NCBI GenBank assembly: GCA_951394405.1
Contig: OX596335.1
Span: 3,906,001-3,970,000, forward strand
From: Coprinellus micaceus
Lineage: Eukaryota; Basidiomycota; Agaricomycetes; Agaricales; Psathyrellaceae
Reading direction: 5' to 3'
Length of the DNA: 64,000 nt
Shown here: piece by piece, positions 1-10,639 of the stretch
Layout: each line of letters starts with the position of its first letter
Numbering within the stretch: the stretch's first letter is position 1
Notes under the pieces: model-generated
Database searches by the model: none
The model's input: only the letters and a program-made list of their open reading frames with translations
Told to the model about the DNA's origin: nothing
Program-made: the position numbers and the translations under genes

Positions 1-1
1 A

Positions 2-3000
2 CGTCCAGGGTACGGGTTCGGTATCACATCTTCACCACCCGAATCTATCAGCGACTCGCTACGGTCCAACTCGAAATCTGCCCCTCCGTCCAGTGCTACG
101 CAGTCCGAATTCGACTCTAATACCCCTGATACGTCCGTCGAAGGCCTCGCCATCCGGTCCGACTCCCTTGACCTCCCCGGCCTGGACTCCCCCTCTCTCA
201 TCCCCATCTTGGCCAAGGTCGAGTTTGATATCGACCGACGGAAGGCAAATTGGTATGAACCTTGGCTACGGAGCCGGAGAGCCAACCACGCCAAGAGGGC
301 TCGGAGTCGGAAGAGCAGCGCGAAGAGTACGACCACTGAGGACGTCCCCGCGGATAAGGAGAAGGAGAGATTCCCCGCCATCCCCCTCATCATCGGGCGG
401 AAGGAAACCGCCAGCCCGCCCGGACTCGAAGCTTCTGATCCGTCGAAAGAGTCGGGGATTGAAGGCGATGACGAAGAAGCCCCCCAGGAGGTTGGCTACG
501 AGCCATTGAGTGATAGCCAGGAGGGAGGCTCGGACTTTGACGGTGAGGAGGACGATTTCGCCGAGGATTCGACGGCGAGGGTCTCTTCAACGGTCGAGGA
601 GGACATGAAGGACCCGCTCGAAGATGTCTTCGGTTCTGATGCGGATACATGGTCGGATTTGAAGCAAGAGCGAAGGGCGACGCATGAACTTAATCCCAAT
701 GTTGTCGACTTGGCGCTTAGCGCAGGCGATCTCACGGTGACTTCTCTCGACGCTGATGAAGATGAACACGATACAAGCCGCTTTACGACCAAGGAGGAGG
801 AAGAGGTTCGGGATTTGCTGGACCGCATGTCGAGGAGCTCAGGGTCCTCTACACCTGAGCTTGATGCTCAGTTCTCTCCTCCAACTTCCTTAAGGAAAGT
901 CCCCCCACCCCTAGTTATTCCTCCCAACGCCAACTTGGGCAATGTTATCGCTGCTGAACCCAGTCCGTTTCCAACTACCGCCGGCCTAGCATACCTCGAC
1001 TCTTCTCCCGATACTGGAGAGCAACTCAGTGCGCCTGAAGAGGATATCCGACCGAAAAGTTCAGCAGATTCCGAGAAGCGCTCGGGCGCCTTGTTTGAGG
1101 ATATTGACTTAGGTTTGGATCCCACAGCCGACGTGAGTCCACCCTTCACATTTCTTTCATTTCTCCGAGAATTGTGATTGACCATTCCCGCTGCGCAGTA
1201 CGATGAGAACGATCCATATGACCGGCGGAGGAGCCAGATCATGATGAGCGCGCAGCTCGATGAAATCGAAAAGGTAATGCACATACTTTCTCCGTCTCGT
1301 CTTCTATGAGCGAAAATCTGATCCATGCTGCACTCAGACACTCGCACAACTGTCACCTCGCTTTATGAAGCCCGATCTCGATGATGACATAAACCACAGT
1401 TTCCATTCTGTCTCTTTGAATTCACCCTCCAAGCTCACGCTATCCCCCCTCCGAAGTGCGGATACGTCTTTGGTTTCTGCACAGTTGCCAAAACATTCCG
1501 ATCAGCTCGACGATTCGCAGCCGTGAGTCTTCGAATGGTGGCTTTGCAAATGAAGGTCCCCAAACTTACGTTTCGCTTCTAGAGGTGCATCGTGGCCCGC
1601 AGTGCCTTTTTCCCATATCAAGGAGGTTTCTTCACCCCCGACGAACACCAGCGGGCTTAGTCAGGTCCCTGGGCCTCCCCAACTTGCTTTGAACGGAGTA
1701 ACGACCGCTGCACCCCCGTCCTTCAGCGCACTAGCTACCTCAGGCGAGACTTCTGCCGAAACCGTGCGACGCAAGAAGGAGCTAGAAGAAGAGGAGGCTC
1801 TTTTTCGTAAACCTTCGACGAGCGACAGCCCAGTGATCCCGCTATCCCCAGATCCCTTCGGACGCTTTTCATCCTCGACGCCAGACCTCCAACCCCCCAG
1901 GATTGCTGAACCTCCCGATGGTTGGGATACTGTGACGGTGGGGCAAAGCTCCGTGACCGGCGATGGTGAGAATGGGCGGACGGGGCGAGCTCGTTCTGGA
2001 ACGACGAGCCGATTTTCCATCGACTCCATCCCAGAGGGCGAGGGACACGCTGCACAGGCTCCCGCGAAGTCGAATCGTGGTACATTAATGTCCGTGAAGA
2101 GTATCAAGAATTTATGGAGAAAGAGCAACAAGAACGATAAGGAAAAGGCAGTGGAGAAGGACAAGGGGGCCTCGTCAGGCAGGATCTCCCCAGCTGCTCC
2201 TCAACGTCCCGAGCGTCCATCGCAGGAAACAATGGACCTGCCTGATGTCCCACCCATGCCCGTGTCGACCTCGTTTGGACGAGTGTCCCCACAGCCTGGA
2301 GCTACACCAGATATGGTTAGGCGCCCATCCCAAGATGTCAGCAACATGCCTCGTGCTCCATCATCCCAGGGCAGCCGTCCATCCCTCGATCACTCACAAC
2401 GCCCCTCGTCTGAACTACCTCCTCCTCGACCGTCACAAGATGCTCCCCCTCCCTCAGTTCCCGGACCCCCGATGATGGCTCCTGGGCTAGCCGCACCACC
2501 GTATGCGAGCATCATCAGGAGCAGCTCACCTATCGTTCCTACTCAGATGATGGGAGCGCGTCAGAACTATGGTCTCGACCGGCTCCAGTTCGACCAAGAG
2601 TCCCCATACCCCAACCCGGTCCGCAATCCACCCCCGGCACGGTATATCCAACAAGCGCCGCCATCTCCACCCCTGCCTTCATCGGCCCCTCCGAATATGC
2701 AACCACAAATGCATCAGCAGCAGCAACACTACCCCGGTCTTCCTTCCATCCCCGAACAGGAGAAGCTTGCCCGTAAGTCGATTCTCAAATGGAACTCGAC
2801 GTCGTCCAACGGAAGCCACAATTACCCTCAGCAGCAACAGGACCGCAAGCAACGCATGAGCTTCGACCGCGCATCTAACGGGTCAAGTCGGACGAATGGC
2901 AGTTTGCGGAGTGTTGGGAGTGGGAGTGGTGGGAGTTATGGACATGGAGCGGGGGTTGGGAGGAAGACGAGCGTGAATAGCGTCTCGTCGGACCTGGCAC

Positions 3001-3245
3001 CGTCCATGGGAATGTCGTCGTCGTATGATGGCGCAGGACCCCTTCGCTCCCCAACGATCCCTGAACTCGGTACGAGCCCACCGTACCAGCGCCATTTAGA
3101 CGCAAGGTCTGTGAGCCCCGCACCATCATATGCATCGAGTCATGCGAGCATTGATGAGAGTCAATTTGAGATCGTGAGTCCTAAGTTGCAAGGCGGTATG
3201 GCGTATCCAAGTGTCTCCCATGGAAGTGGGGGTCTGGCGTCATGA
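2..3245 (+). CDS. 3' part of a long disordered Ser/Pro-rich protein (5' end outside window)
   Basis: I do not recognise the family. The frame is open from base 2, so the start lies to the left. Four exons give one reading frame: 2-1132, 1199-1273, 1338-1522 and 1583-3245, with phase-consistent GT-AG introns of 60-66 bp. About 1,017 residues are visible. The first part is acidic and rich in Ser, Asp and Glu. The middle has a short basic patch reading SVKSIKNLWRKSNK, the only obviously ordered or conserved-looking piece. The last 400 residues are Pro/Ser/Gln-rich with RPSQ-type repeats. There is no transmembrane segment or known catalytic motif. This composition fits a scaffold or regulatory protein of the cytoplasm or cell cortex, but that is inference only. 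Confidence 0.8.
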
Positions 3246-3898
3246 TTGGACCTCACTTAATTCTAGTCTAACAACTAGCTATCATACCTATCATCCTCAT
3301 CTATCCTCGCTTCCACATTGGGCTCTTTGCAATCCGTAGTAGTTATAAGCTGTTGTTTTTGTTTCCTTCTAGCATGGCATTGGACGTTTTAAACTCTGTA
3401 GGTGTCATGTACCTCTGTTTCCATATATCCATCGTCTCCTTTGCCCAGCACCGCTGTTTTGCGTTGGATCCACTTCGTAGACACAGAACCCTTCTTCACG
3501 CACCCCCTCCCTTTCATTAGCACCTCTACCGTCCCGATTCTCTCCTCTTCCGATGCAGCAAACAGCCGTTGATACCCCCTTTCAATTTACATACCTCGTT
3601 GATGGCGACGGTAGGACAGAGACGACGTACAAGAATAGGGGCTTCAACCGGCGGCTATTTTGGCGCTCGCGGGGGATATGAACGATTATTTCGCACTCTT
3701 CGCCTCCCCCTTGATAGCGCCCGGCAATTCGGTGCATAAGTCAGGGAACTATGAAATCGGGGAACATGACACGCAACGTGGGGCCCAACCAATCCAGGTC
3801 GCATCGATATCAACCCCGCCGGCAGGGCCTTTATAATAAAAGCATCACCTCTTTCTTCTCATAACTTTACAGACACTCAGCATCCCCTGTCCCTTGCG
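3246..3898. other. Intergenic stretch: 3' UTR then promoter
   Basis: Pyrimidine-rich sequence follows the upstream stop codon, then the promoter of the membrane-protein gene at 3899. I see no open frame with coding character here. The only clear signal is the TATA-like box at 3832. Confidence 0.5.
3832..3840 (+). promoter_or_regulatory. TATA-like box of membrane-protein gene A
   Basis: TATAATAAA lies 59 bp before the ATG at 3899. The duplicate gene at 9921 has TATAAAAG at nearly the same distance (67 bp), which supports a real core promoter. Confidence 0.55.
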
Positions 3899-4637
3899 AT
3901 GAGTCTCCAAGCTGAAATTATATTCCCCAAACCCACCCACTTCCCCAACGACGGCTCCACCCCGCATTCGAGCGCCCATGGCCATGGCACGAGTTCTAGC
4001 CATCACGACAGCCTGTTGAAGGGGTTCAATATGATCACTGTCGCGGTTAGTGCCCCCTGAATATTGAACGTCGACCGAGAGCTCTTGGGATCCGAAGCTA
4101 ACAGCCACTACCTAGGCTGTGTTCATCGGTGCCATCCAAGCCCAGATCATGTCCACCACCCTCAACAACGAGCCAGACATCGCTATCCGAGCGATCAACT
4201 CGCTCTATCTGGGGGGGTTGATGTTAGACATCGCCTCCGCTGTCCTGGCCTTCTTGACTGCCAGGTGGTTAGATCGACTCTCAGAGAACGAAAGAGCCCA
4301 CCTGGAGTCGACATTCCGCAATCAGGACAAAAGCCGGAGGCAGGGAAATTCAGCGCAGGACTCGAACTCGTGGCGAGTGCTCGACAAGCTGTTTCACACC
4401 TGGCTCGCCTTCTCCCTATTCTCGCCGATGCCGTTGCTCGTGCTAGGAGTGCTTTGCATGATTTCTGGGTTGTTCGTCTTTGCCTGGACGCAGCAGCATG
4501 TCATAGTAGCATCCCTGTTCTCGTTATCTGCAGCGGCGGTTGTTCCGATGGTGATTGGTGACTTCTTCATTGGGCAGGATGAAGAGCGCCGGCTGCGACT
4601 GATCACGCGGTTGAGTGAGATGCAAGGCGACTGGTAG
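3899..4637 (+). CDS. Small multi-span membrane protein, copy A1
   Basis: Two exons, 3899-4045 and 4116-4637, encode 222 residues. The first 40 residues are hydrophilic and rich in His, Ser and Pro. A hydrophobic stretch then runs through MITVAAVFIGAIQAQI. Clear membrane segments follow at LGGLMLDIASAVLAFLTA, LLVLGVLCMISGLFVFAW and ASLFSLSAAAVVPMVIGDFF, so three or four spans are likely. The protein ends in a conserved tail, LSEMQGDW. The gene at 9921-10639 is a paralogue with the same intron position and phase and the same C-terminus. The neighbour downstream is a convergent LRAT-like gene. I know no defined function for this family. A membrane partner for the LRAT-like protein is possible but unproven. 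Confidence in the gene model is high. Confidence 0.85.
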
Positions 4638-4641
4638 CGGG

Positions 4642-4935
4642 TTCGTTTACCAGATAGTTTCGTATGTAGGGGCCCGTAGAGGGCGCTTTACCTACTCTCT
4701 TACAAGGCGGAGCTACCGTTCTATTGTACTTGTTTCAATCTTTTCATGAATGGGACTCCGAGCGACCAATTAAAATTAAGCGCCCAGCGTCAGATGCCTC
4801 GTCCCCATCGACGAGTTTCGCTCACGAAGAATCTATTTAGCGGATATAATCTGGATAGGAGTAGGGCCACCATATGTCAATCAGGCTAGAGATACCTTTT
4901 TTAAACGTGTGTCGGAGACCCTCCTTCAACACGAA
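4642..4935. repeat. Duplicated non-coding block X (copy 1)
   Basis: This block follows gene A1 and matches 7792-8400. Shared strings include TCGTTTACCAGAT, a tract ending ACTCTCTT(A/G)CAAGGCGGAG, GCTCCGAGC-like sequence and CTGGATAGGAGTAGG. Copy 1 has no MITE and so represents the empty site for the insertion at 7969-8278. The block contains one exact TTAAGCGCCCA motif at 4776-4786. Confidence 0.75.
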
Positions 4936-4943
4936 TAATATGT

Positions 4944-5240
4944 ACCCCCCTTGGAGGTAAGTAGCAAGGTTTATACCGAGCTCGGACCGACCTACCCCCA
5001 CTATCCGCAATTACCATATGACCTCATAACGCAGAACTGCCATGCCTTCGGCTTGGTAAGGCACAGTGCAAGACTGTGGATTCATTTCTGGCCATCGCGG
5101 CGTGCTTGGCATGTCTGTACCACATATACGGTTCTACATCGGTACGACTTGTGTTTGCAAGGTAATCACATCGTCCCACGAGCATTGGGGCGCGTGAGAC
5201 GGAGCAAATGAATACAAGCGCCCACTGATCGCTGGAGGGC
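4944..5240. repeat. Duplicated non-coding block Y (copy 1)
   Basis: This block matches 9100-9370. Shared pieces include GAGCTCGGACC, ACCTACCCCC and a late segment with AAGCGCCCA-like sequence before GATCG. It lies between gene A1 and the 3' end of gene B1. A short plus-strand frame in it, YDLITQNC, superficially resembles the Cys motif of gene B but is not kept in the second copy. Confidence 0.65.
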
Positions 5241-5425
5241 GCCGTCACATGGAACCCGATACACGATATACTAAGTAGCATCAATCCTAAATTGCAGCCA
5301 TAGAGGCCGAGGGCTTGTCTAATGAATCCGTGAAGATGACATTTTAAAAGAACATAGCAAGATTCCGAAAAAAGCGAAACATTGAAGTCGTATGTGATGA
5401 AGAAAAGAGATTGGGAGGCCCTGGC

Positions 5426-6665
5426 TTAATGGCTGGAAGTATGTCTGCCTTGGTACCAACCGTGCAGATTCCTGAGGAGGCGCCCGACATCTTGGTCGAA
5501 ATGTCGCTCGAGTCGGTGCTCGAGAAAAGTGAGGTCGCTCATCACGACGTTACCGTCCTCCAGCAGGGCCTCCAATTTATCAATGCTAGGCCAAGTGTCG
5601 CGGATGTTGAACCACAGGGACACGACGGCATGCCGACAGTTGTTGGCCAAGACGTCGTAACGCATTTCTGGGTTGACTTTCAGGAGCTCCTCGACTGAAA
5701 GGTACAAGGATTAAGGTCATGAGAAATTAGACGGGAATACGTAAGGCTGGGTAAGGTGACGGGAAAGACGCACATATTTCGACGATCTCTCTGTGACTGC
5801 AAGTTGTCTTCCCGACTTCCCTGCGTTCAACGACACCTTCTACAGGCTCGTGAGTCAATTCAATGGTTCCGTCCTTCAAGGGCATTATATGGTATGGGTG
5901 CTCATTGACCTCGAGCGCCCAATGAGTCCCATCGTCGCCTGCAACGTGCGAGGCTGCAAGGAGCAGCATTGAGGACACCTTGCGCTTCAGGAGAAAAATA
6001 GGAGCGCTCCGCAGCTTGATAGTATCCTCGGTTTTGCCACTACCATAGCCTCCACCGTGACCATCACCCACGGAGCTGTAGATACTCTGGGTGGTACTAT
6101 CAGGACGTGGGGGCCCATTACCGCTCCCACCAGGGCTGCTGTAAATGCCTTGCGAGCTGGCAGCCTGAGGGGGATTGGGAAGGGGACCTGGAGTGGCGGT
6201 AGGGGTGGGGTGGTAGGCATTGACCTGACTCGCCATTTGATAGCCAGGAGCCTCTGGAGGCAGACCATAGTCGTTGTTTCCGAAGCTGCTGTAGCCTCCG
6301 TGGGAGCCTCCCTCGTTGAAGTTCGGGGCGTAGGCGCCGCTTGCCTGAGCCTGCCCAAACGGGGAAGGCTGCTCAAACACTGGTTGATGGTCACCGCTCG
6401 GATGGCCGTAGCTGGGTATCTGGGGCTCTGGGAACTTGGGAGGTGGACCATAGAATCCGTCGTGAGGAGCGTAACTCGAGGGGTAACCGGCGTTGACCTG
6501 AGGTTCCGGGAACATGAAGTGCCCTCGGTGACCATCGTTCGAGGCGTAGTATGCGCTCGGTTGCGGTTGTGGAGGGGTGAAAGGGGGGTGCGGGTGTACG
6601 AAACCGACATGTGGGTAGTAAGGGTCCGGGCTCTGGTAGGGCATTCCAGGAGCGTACGTAGCCAT
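5426..6665 (-). CDS. LRAT-like (permuted papain-fold) protein with Pro/Tyr/Gly-rich N-terminus, copy B1
   Basis: Two exons, 6665-5774 and 5694-5426, encode 386 residues. Residues 1-215 are low complexity, rich in Pro, Tyr, Gly and Ser. The C-terminal domain starts near residue 222 (IFLLKRKV). It carries AGDDGTHWALEV with His248, then YHI, and YDVLANNCRHAV with Cys317. In LRAT and H-REV107-type enzymes the catalytic His precedes the Cys in HWA(I/L)-type and NCEHF motifs. The same order and spacing class here point to a circularly permuted NlpC/P60 fold. Known relatives act as acyltransferases or thiol hydrolases, but the substrate here is unknown. No signal peptide or membrane span is seen. 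The gene converges on membrane-protein gene A1 and has a paralogue at 11575-12302 with an intron at the same phase. Confidence 0.8.
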
Positions 6666-7791
6666 GATTGCGTGGACTTCCCGCCGGGGGGAGCAGCAGC
6701 CCTTTTATTAAGGATCGCTATCACAGAGGCACTCACCAGTGCCTGTCAGTACATCTACGGATCGATTGGCCTGACAATGCGGGAATGGTGCGGTTTTCAT
6801 GGTAGTCCTTCTTGCGAAGATTTTTTCGTCTCCGACCGCTGTGTATTGCGCCGAGCCGCATCGATGTTCGGATTATCGATTGCTTCACGAAACACATCGG
6901 CCGCACTACGGTGGCACGTTGGTGCCGAAGTAGAGATGTCCACGTCACATGAAGTCCTTTGAGTAGGCACAAAAAGTGGTACCTGACTTCTTCTCTTCAC
7001 TTACGAGGTCTTTCGTCCCGGAAGGCTTCCGATCAATATTAAGCGCCCAATCAACGGCTGACTAAACTCGCGCGCGCTTCTGGAGACCAAGGACTCGGGT
7101 AATATGGGTATTTGGCTTGGGTGACGAAGATGCCTCATTAGTGCAGCCCATTGATTGTGACGAACTGCGTGGGGTGCGTGTATGTCGTCGCCGGGAGGGC
7201 AGGACTCTAGGCCCTGAGGTGTTCCAGAAAACGAGGAAGCAGCGTGACCCCGTCAATGGTTCCGATCGAATGTTCATCTATCACCATCGTGTAGATTGAG
7301 GTGCACGACCCGCGCTTTCTTATATCGTTTCGAAACATTCAAGCTCTAAAGCTCAAAAAGAGCAATTGTACCCCAGCCCTGATGACCTGGACCCTGCAGG
7401 GCTCGATCACTGAATAGGGTACAAGGGGCCCACCTTCCAAACCTATCTGTAGAATATGGAAACATCGTGAATTCCACTCCCAACACGCGTCCGATCTCTC
7501 GCTCCGGTAACACCGTTTGCCTATATTGAACGACGGTGGACGTATCGACAATCTCGCAAATTTGCTGAAACACGCAGCTTGGCTGGAGCCTCTGCCTACT
7601 GCGGGAGGGGGTAAAATCAGAGGAAGCCGGTTTTCTTGCACCCTTCGATTAGTTTTCGCGCTGGAATGATGTCAATAGTCATTAAGCGCCCAATCAACGC
7701 TGACTAAGGCTTGTGGAAGCGCTGTGCCTTCGCCCGCTCGAGGTCCCAAGAGTGAAGAAACGGTCATTAAATTGAACCATTCGAAAGAGGC
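6666..7791. other. Promoter and non-coding sequence upstream of gene B1
   Basis: No convincing gene is visible. The stretch holds the TATA-like box of gene B1 and two exact TTAAGCGCCCA motifs at 7039-7049 and 7682-7692. Both motifs are followed by similar sequence (CAATCAACG(G)CTGACTAA). Confidence 0.5.
6701..6710 (-). promoter_or_regulatory. TATA-like box of gene B1
   Basis: On the minus strand the sequence reads TAATAAAAGG, about 36 bp before the ATG at 6665. The paralogue B2 has TATAAAAGG upstream of its start. Confidence 0.45.
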
Positions 7792-8400
7792 TCGTTTACC
7801 AGATGATTTTGTATGTAGAGGGGTAGAGGGCGTTTTATTTACTCTCTTGCAAGGCGGAGTTTCCATCCCAGTCTGCAATTGTTACAACCCTTTCCAAATT
7901 CAAGGTGAATGGGGCTCCGAGCAACCGATTAAAACTACGCGCCCAGTTCAAATCCTTCGCTACTATTACAGCACTTTTCAAAACGATGCGGAATCCCTGT
8001 TTTTGAAAACGCGAGCTTTGGCTTCATTTGGTTCGCGAGCGGGGGCCAAACAACGACCGTCCGCCTTCACTCAAGGCCGCGTCCCCCCTTATTTTCTCTT
8101 ACCTACCACCATTAACGGGGGTCGCTGCGCCCGACGCGTTGGCATTGAGGGAATGTGGGGGGAAATGTCTGCTGCGTGCAGCTGTTTGACACTTTCGGCA
8201 CCCTCGGCAGACCTAGCTGCATGAAAGGCAACTTGCGTGATCGAAAACGGGGATTCCGCATCGTTTTGAAAACTGCTGTAATGGGTTTCATTCTCGAAGA
8301 ATCTTTTTGACGGCTATAAACTGGATAGGAGTAGGTTACGAGATGTTCGCGAAAGGCCGTTCTTAAGCCTGTGTCGAAAACCCTTCCCCTCAACAGGGGT
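7792..8400. repeat. Duplicated non-coding block X (copy 2), split by a MITE
   Basis: This is homologous to 4642-4935. The two halves of the block flank the MITE at 7969-8278. Divergence between the copies is substantial, so the duplication is not recent. Confidence 0.7.
7969..8278. mobile_element. 310 bp MITE with 38 bp terminal inverted repeats, TA target duplication
   Basis: The left end begins CAGCACTTTTCAAAACGATG and the right end is its reverse complement with about 3 mismatches over 38 bases. TA flanks both sides (7967-7968 and 8279-8280). The paralogous block at 4642-4935 lacks the insert, giving an empty-site comparison. TA duplication and CAG... ends fit a non-autonomous Tc1/mariner or pogo-type element. 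It carries no transposase. Its repeats differ from those of the Tc1 element at 31284, so it belongs to another family. Confidence 0.85.
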
Positions 8401-8695
8401 GACGGATCCACCATCCATGATCTCCTCAGTATGTTCCAACGCAATAGAGCTTCCTCCACCCTCCGACATTTAGCTTATGTACTGGGAGTGAGAAGGTTGG
8501 CTGGCAGATATCCTACACCACAGCTCCACACAAATGTGCCGACAATTGTACTCAGCTAGCTGATAGTTGACCCCAGTTCGCGCCTGCACCTTGTCAGGAT
8601 CTTGTCAACTACGGCACGTATTAGCGTGAGGCGCGTGAGCACAGAATCCGCACGTACAAGCTTCAATGATTTGTTGGTGATTGGAGTTGGTGTCA

Positions 8696-8722
8696 TACCT
8701 ACCTAACTACCTACCTACCTAC
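8696..8722. repeat. Imperfect (TACC)n microsatellite
   Basis: About six tandem CCTA/TACC units with one interruption. Confidence 0.85.
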
Positions 8723-8985
8723 CGATCTTCCTCCGGAGAGTGGGGCGGTCATACTTGTGGATGTTCGGATCTCCACTAAGACCAGGCCGTACTTTTTCAA
8801 GCGGGTTGTACTTCTGCTCAATCAAACAATCCTCAGGAATGGGATCGGGGTCCATGTTAGGAATTCGCTTCCCACTCGTTTCGTCGACCTTGATGTGGTA
8901 TTGCCCTGTTGACTTCCAGTGCTCAGTGAGTAGCATCGTCGTCAAATGGCTTTGCAGCAAGGCGAAGGAACTTTGAGTCGACTCT
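8715..8985 (-). pseudogene. Possible relic of an LRAT-like domain
   Basis: On the minus strand, after a plausible acceptor (ATGCAG), an open frame carries EHWKSTGQYHIKVDE. The HW...YHI spacing resembles HWALEVNEHPYHI of gene B1. The frame stops after about 90 residues, and no NCRH-type Cys motif follows. It could be a decayed or strongly diverged family member, or a chance match. Confidence is low. Confidence 0.25.
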
Positions 8986-9099
8986 GCATTTTAGGAGATA
9001 AATGGGAACAGGATTCTGTGGATAAGGATGGGAGTACGGAGTCTGAGGCGGCTGGGTGGTACACTGTAACGAGCAGATGAGTGCTGGTACCTACGTCCT

Positions 9100-9370
9100 C
9101 CCCTTTGTAACGAGCAAGCCTTTATCCTGAGCTCGGACCCACCTACCCCCGCGATCTGTAATTGTCACAGAAAGCTGCTATGGCTGTGGCTCGGCACGAC
9201 TGTGCTTTCATTTCCGGTCACCGCACTGCGCTCGGCATGCCCGCACCAAATCTGTGGTTTGACATAGGTATGTGTGGCTTATGCTTGCAAGATGATCACC
9301 TTGTTCCGCGAACATCCAGCTGTGTGAGACGCAAAAACGAATATCAGCGCCCAACGACGATCGGTAGATG
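9100..9370. repeat. Duplicated non-coding block Y (copy 2)
   Basis: This is homologous to 4944-5240 (GAGCTCGGACC, ACCTACCCCC and a CAGCGCCCA-type end). Small indels and substitutions break any shared reading frame. Confidence 0.65.
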
Positions 9371-9394
9371 ACTAACTTGAGGGTGGCTACCGTG

Positions 9395-9530
9395 CCGCCG
9401 CCACTCCATTGGTACCAGAAGGCTCCATACATAGCGATAAGGTGAGCGTGGCTCGAGGCGTAGGTGCCGAAATGGGGTTGCGGGAGCATAGGTGGTGGAC
9501 TGAAGTCCTCTCGGTGACCATTTCTCAGAA
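9395..9530 (-). pseudogene. Relic of the 5' exon of an LRAT-like gene (B copy 3)
   Basis: The plus-strand string CTCGGTGACCAT, preceded by TGAAGTCC, and the string GGCTCGAGGCGTAGGTGCCG resemble the first exon of gene B1 near 6460-6545. The reading frame is not maintained. Together with blocks X and Y (copy 2) it suggests a third A/B-type unit that has decayed. Confidence 0.45.
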
Positions 9531-9920
9531 CGCCAAACGAAACGTCGCTAACAGAATCATTGGCTCAGCGACCTTCAGGTTTGGACTGCTCGCTATGTAA
9601 ACTTGTCTGATACGAATGGCTCTCCGGTAATGGGGCTGTTAGTACTGTGGCGTTTTGACCTTTATCTGGCGGCAGATTGGTATAAGCCGTAACCGTAGTA
9701 CCTTGCTTAGTAGCTTCATTTGTACTCGTTTTCATACCGCAGCCAACTTCACAGGGAGGCCAGCCGTCAATCCAGTGCAACCATTCATAGCTCCCGTCCC
9801 TCATCACATAGGGCTGGAGCATCGCTCTTAAAGCGGCAGCGTTCGCTATAAAAGAAGGTGTAGCGCGTAGGGCGTTCCCAATATGCCGCAACCACCTGAA
9901 CCAAACTTCCAGTAGACGCC
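9531..9920. other. Upstream region of membrane-protein gene A2
   Basis: No gene can be supported, although a minus-strand frame is open for part of it. The TATA-like box of gene A2 lies at 9847. Confidence 0.4.
9847..9854 (+). promoter_or_regulatory. TATA box of membrane-protein gene A2
   Basis: TATAAAAG lies 67 bp before the ATG at 9921, matching the position of the box in the A1 promoter. Confidence 0.6.
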
Positions 9921-10639
9921 ATGAGTGGGGCACCAATCCGGTTCCCTCCGAATCCCACCCCCTCTCACGTGACACCTACCCCTATCCATTCAAATTTGGG
10001 CCACCACGACAGCCTCATGAAGGGATTCAATATGATCACAGTCGCAGTGGGTAACACTCAAAGCGTCACGCACTCCCTTCGAACCTGAGCTCACCAATTA
10101 CCACCTAGGCTGCTTTCTTCGGTGCAATTCAGGCACAAATTATGTCCACGACCATATCGCTCAATGGTCCAAACGATGCCACCGTCGCTATCCGGGCGAT
10201 CAACTCTTTCTACATCGGAGGCCTAGTTCTGGACATGGGCGCAGCCGTCCTTGCGTTCTTGACGGCAAGGTGGCTGGACCGCCTATCCTATGCGGAGAGG
10301 TGCTATCTGGAGAGTGTAATTGATAGCCAGAACGCATGGCAGCGGGGGGAACCGAGGCAGATCGAGTCATGGGGAAGGTCCGAAAAGGTGTTTTACACCT
10401 GGCTAGGCTTTTCCCTATTCTCACCCATGCCGCTACTTGTGCTCGGGGTGCTCTGCATGATCTCTGGCCTGATCACATTTGTTTGGACACAGCAGCACAT
10501 AGTAGTCGCCTCTCTCGTTTCTTTAGCTACTGCAGCTCTCACCCCGATGGTGGTGGGCGACTTCTTCATCGGTCGGGAGGACCAGGCTCGGCGGGAGAAG
10601 CTGATGAAACGGTTAGGGGAAATGCAGGGCGACTGGTAG
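9921..10639 (+). CDS. Small multi-span membrane protein, copy A2
   Basis: Two exons, 9921-10046 and 10109-10639, encode 218 residues. It is a paralogue of gene A1. Shared features are HHDSL(L/M)KGFNMITVA before the intron, AIQAQIMSTT after it, AVLAFLTARWLDRLS, SPMPLLVLGVLCMISGL and the terminal EMQGDW. The intron sits at the same codon and phase. The N-terminal 25 residues and the loop after the first long span (SYAERCYLES onward) differ most, so these parts evolve fastest. The gene converges on LRAT-like gene B2, as A1 does on B1. Three or four membrane spans are predicted. Function unknown. Confidence 0.85.

Larger units (their letters stand above)
8401..9099. other. Non-coding sequence within the duplicated island
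   Basis: This lies between blocks X and Y of the second copy and has no counterpart in the first copy. It holds a TACC-type microsatellite (8696-8722) and a short minus-strand coding-like fragment (8715-8985). Confidence 0.4.

Noticed and set aside
4951..5211. Plus-strand frame with YDLITQNCHAFG, resembling the Cys motif of the B genes
   Set aside because: The homologous block at 9100-9370 does not keep the frame or the Cys motif, and no His segment precedes it. It is probably chance in duplicated non-coding DNA.
8696..8722. Tandem TACC units considered as a CRISPR or telomere-like array
   Set aside because: Four-base units without spacers: a plain microsatellite.
9565..9975. Minus-strand frame of 136 codons overlapping the first exon of gene A2
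   Set aside because: It overlaps a supported exon and its TATA box, and has no recognisable domain.
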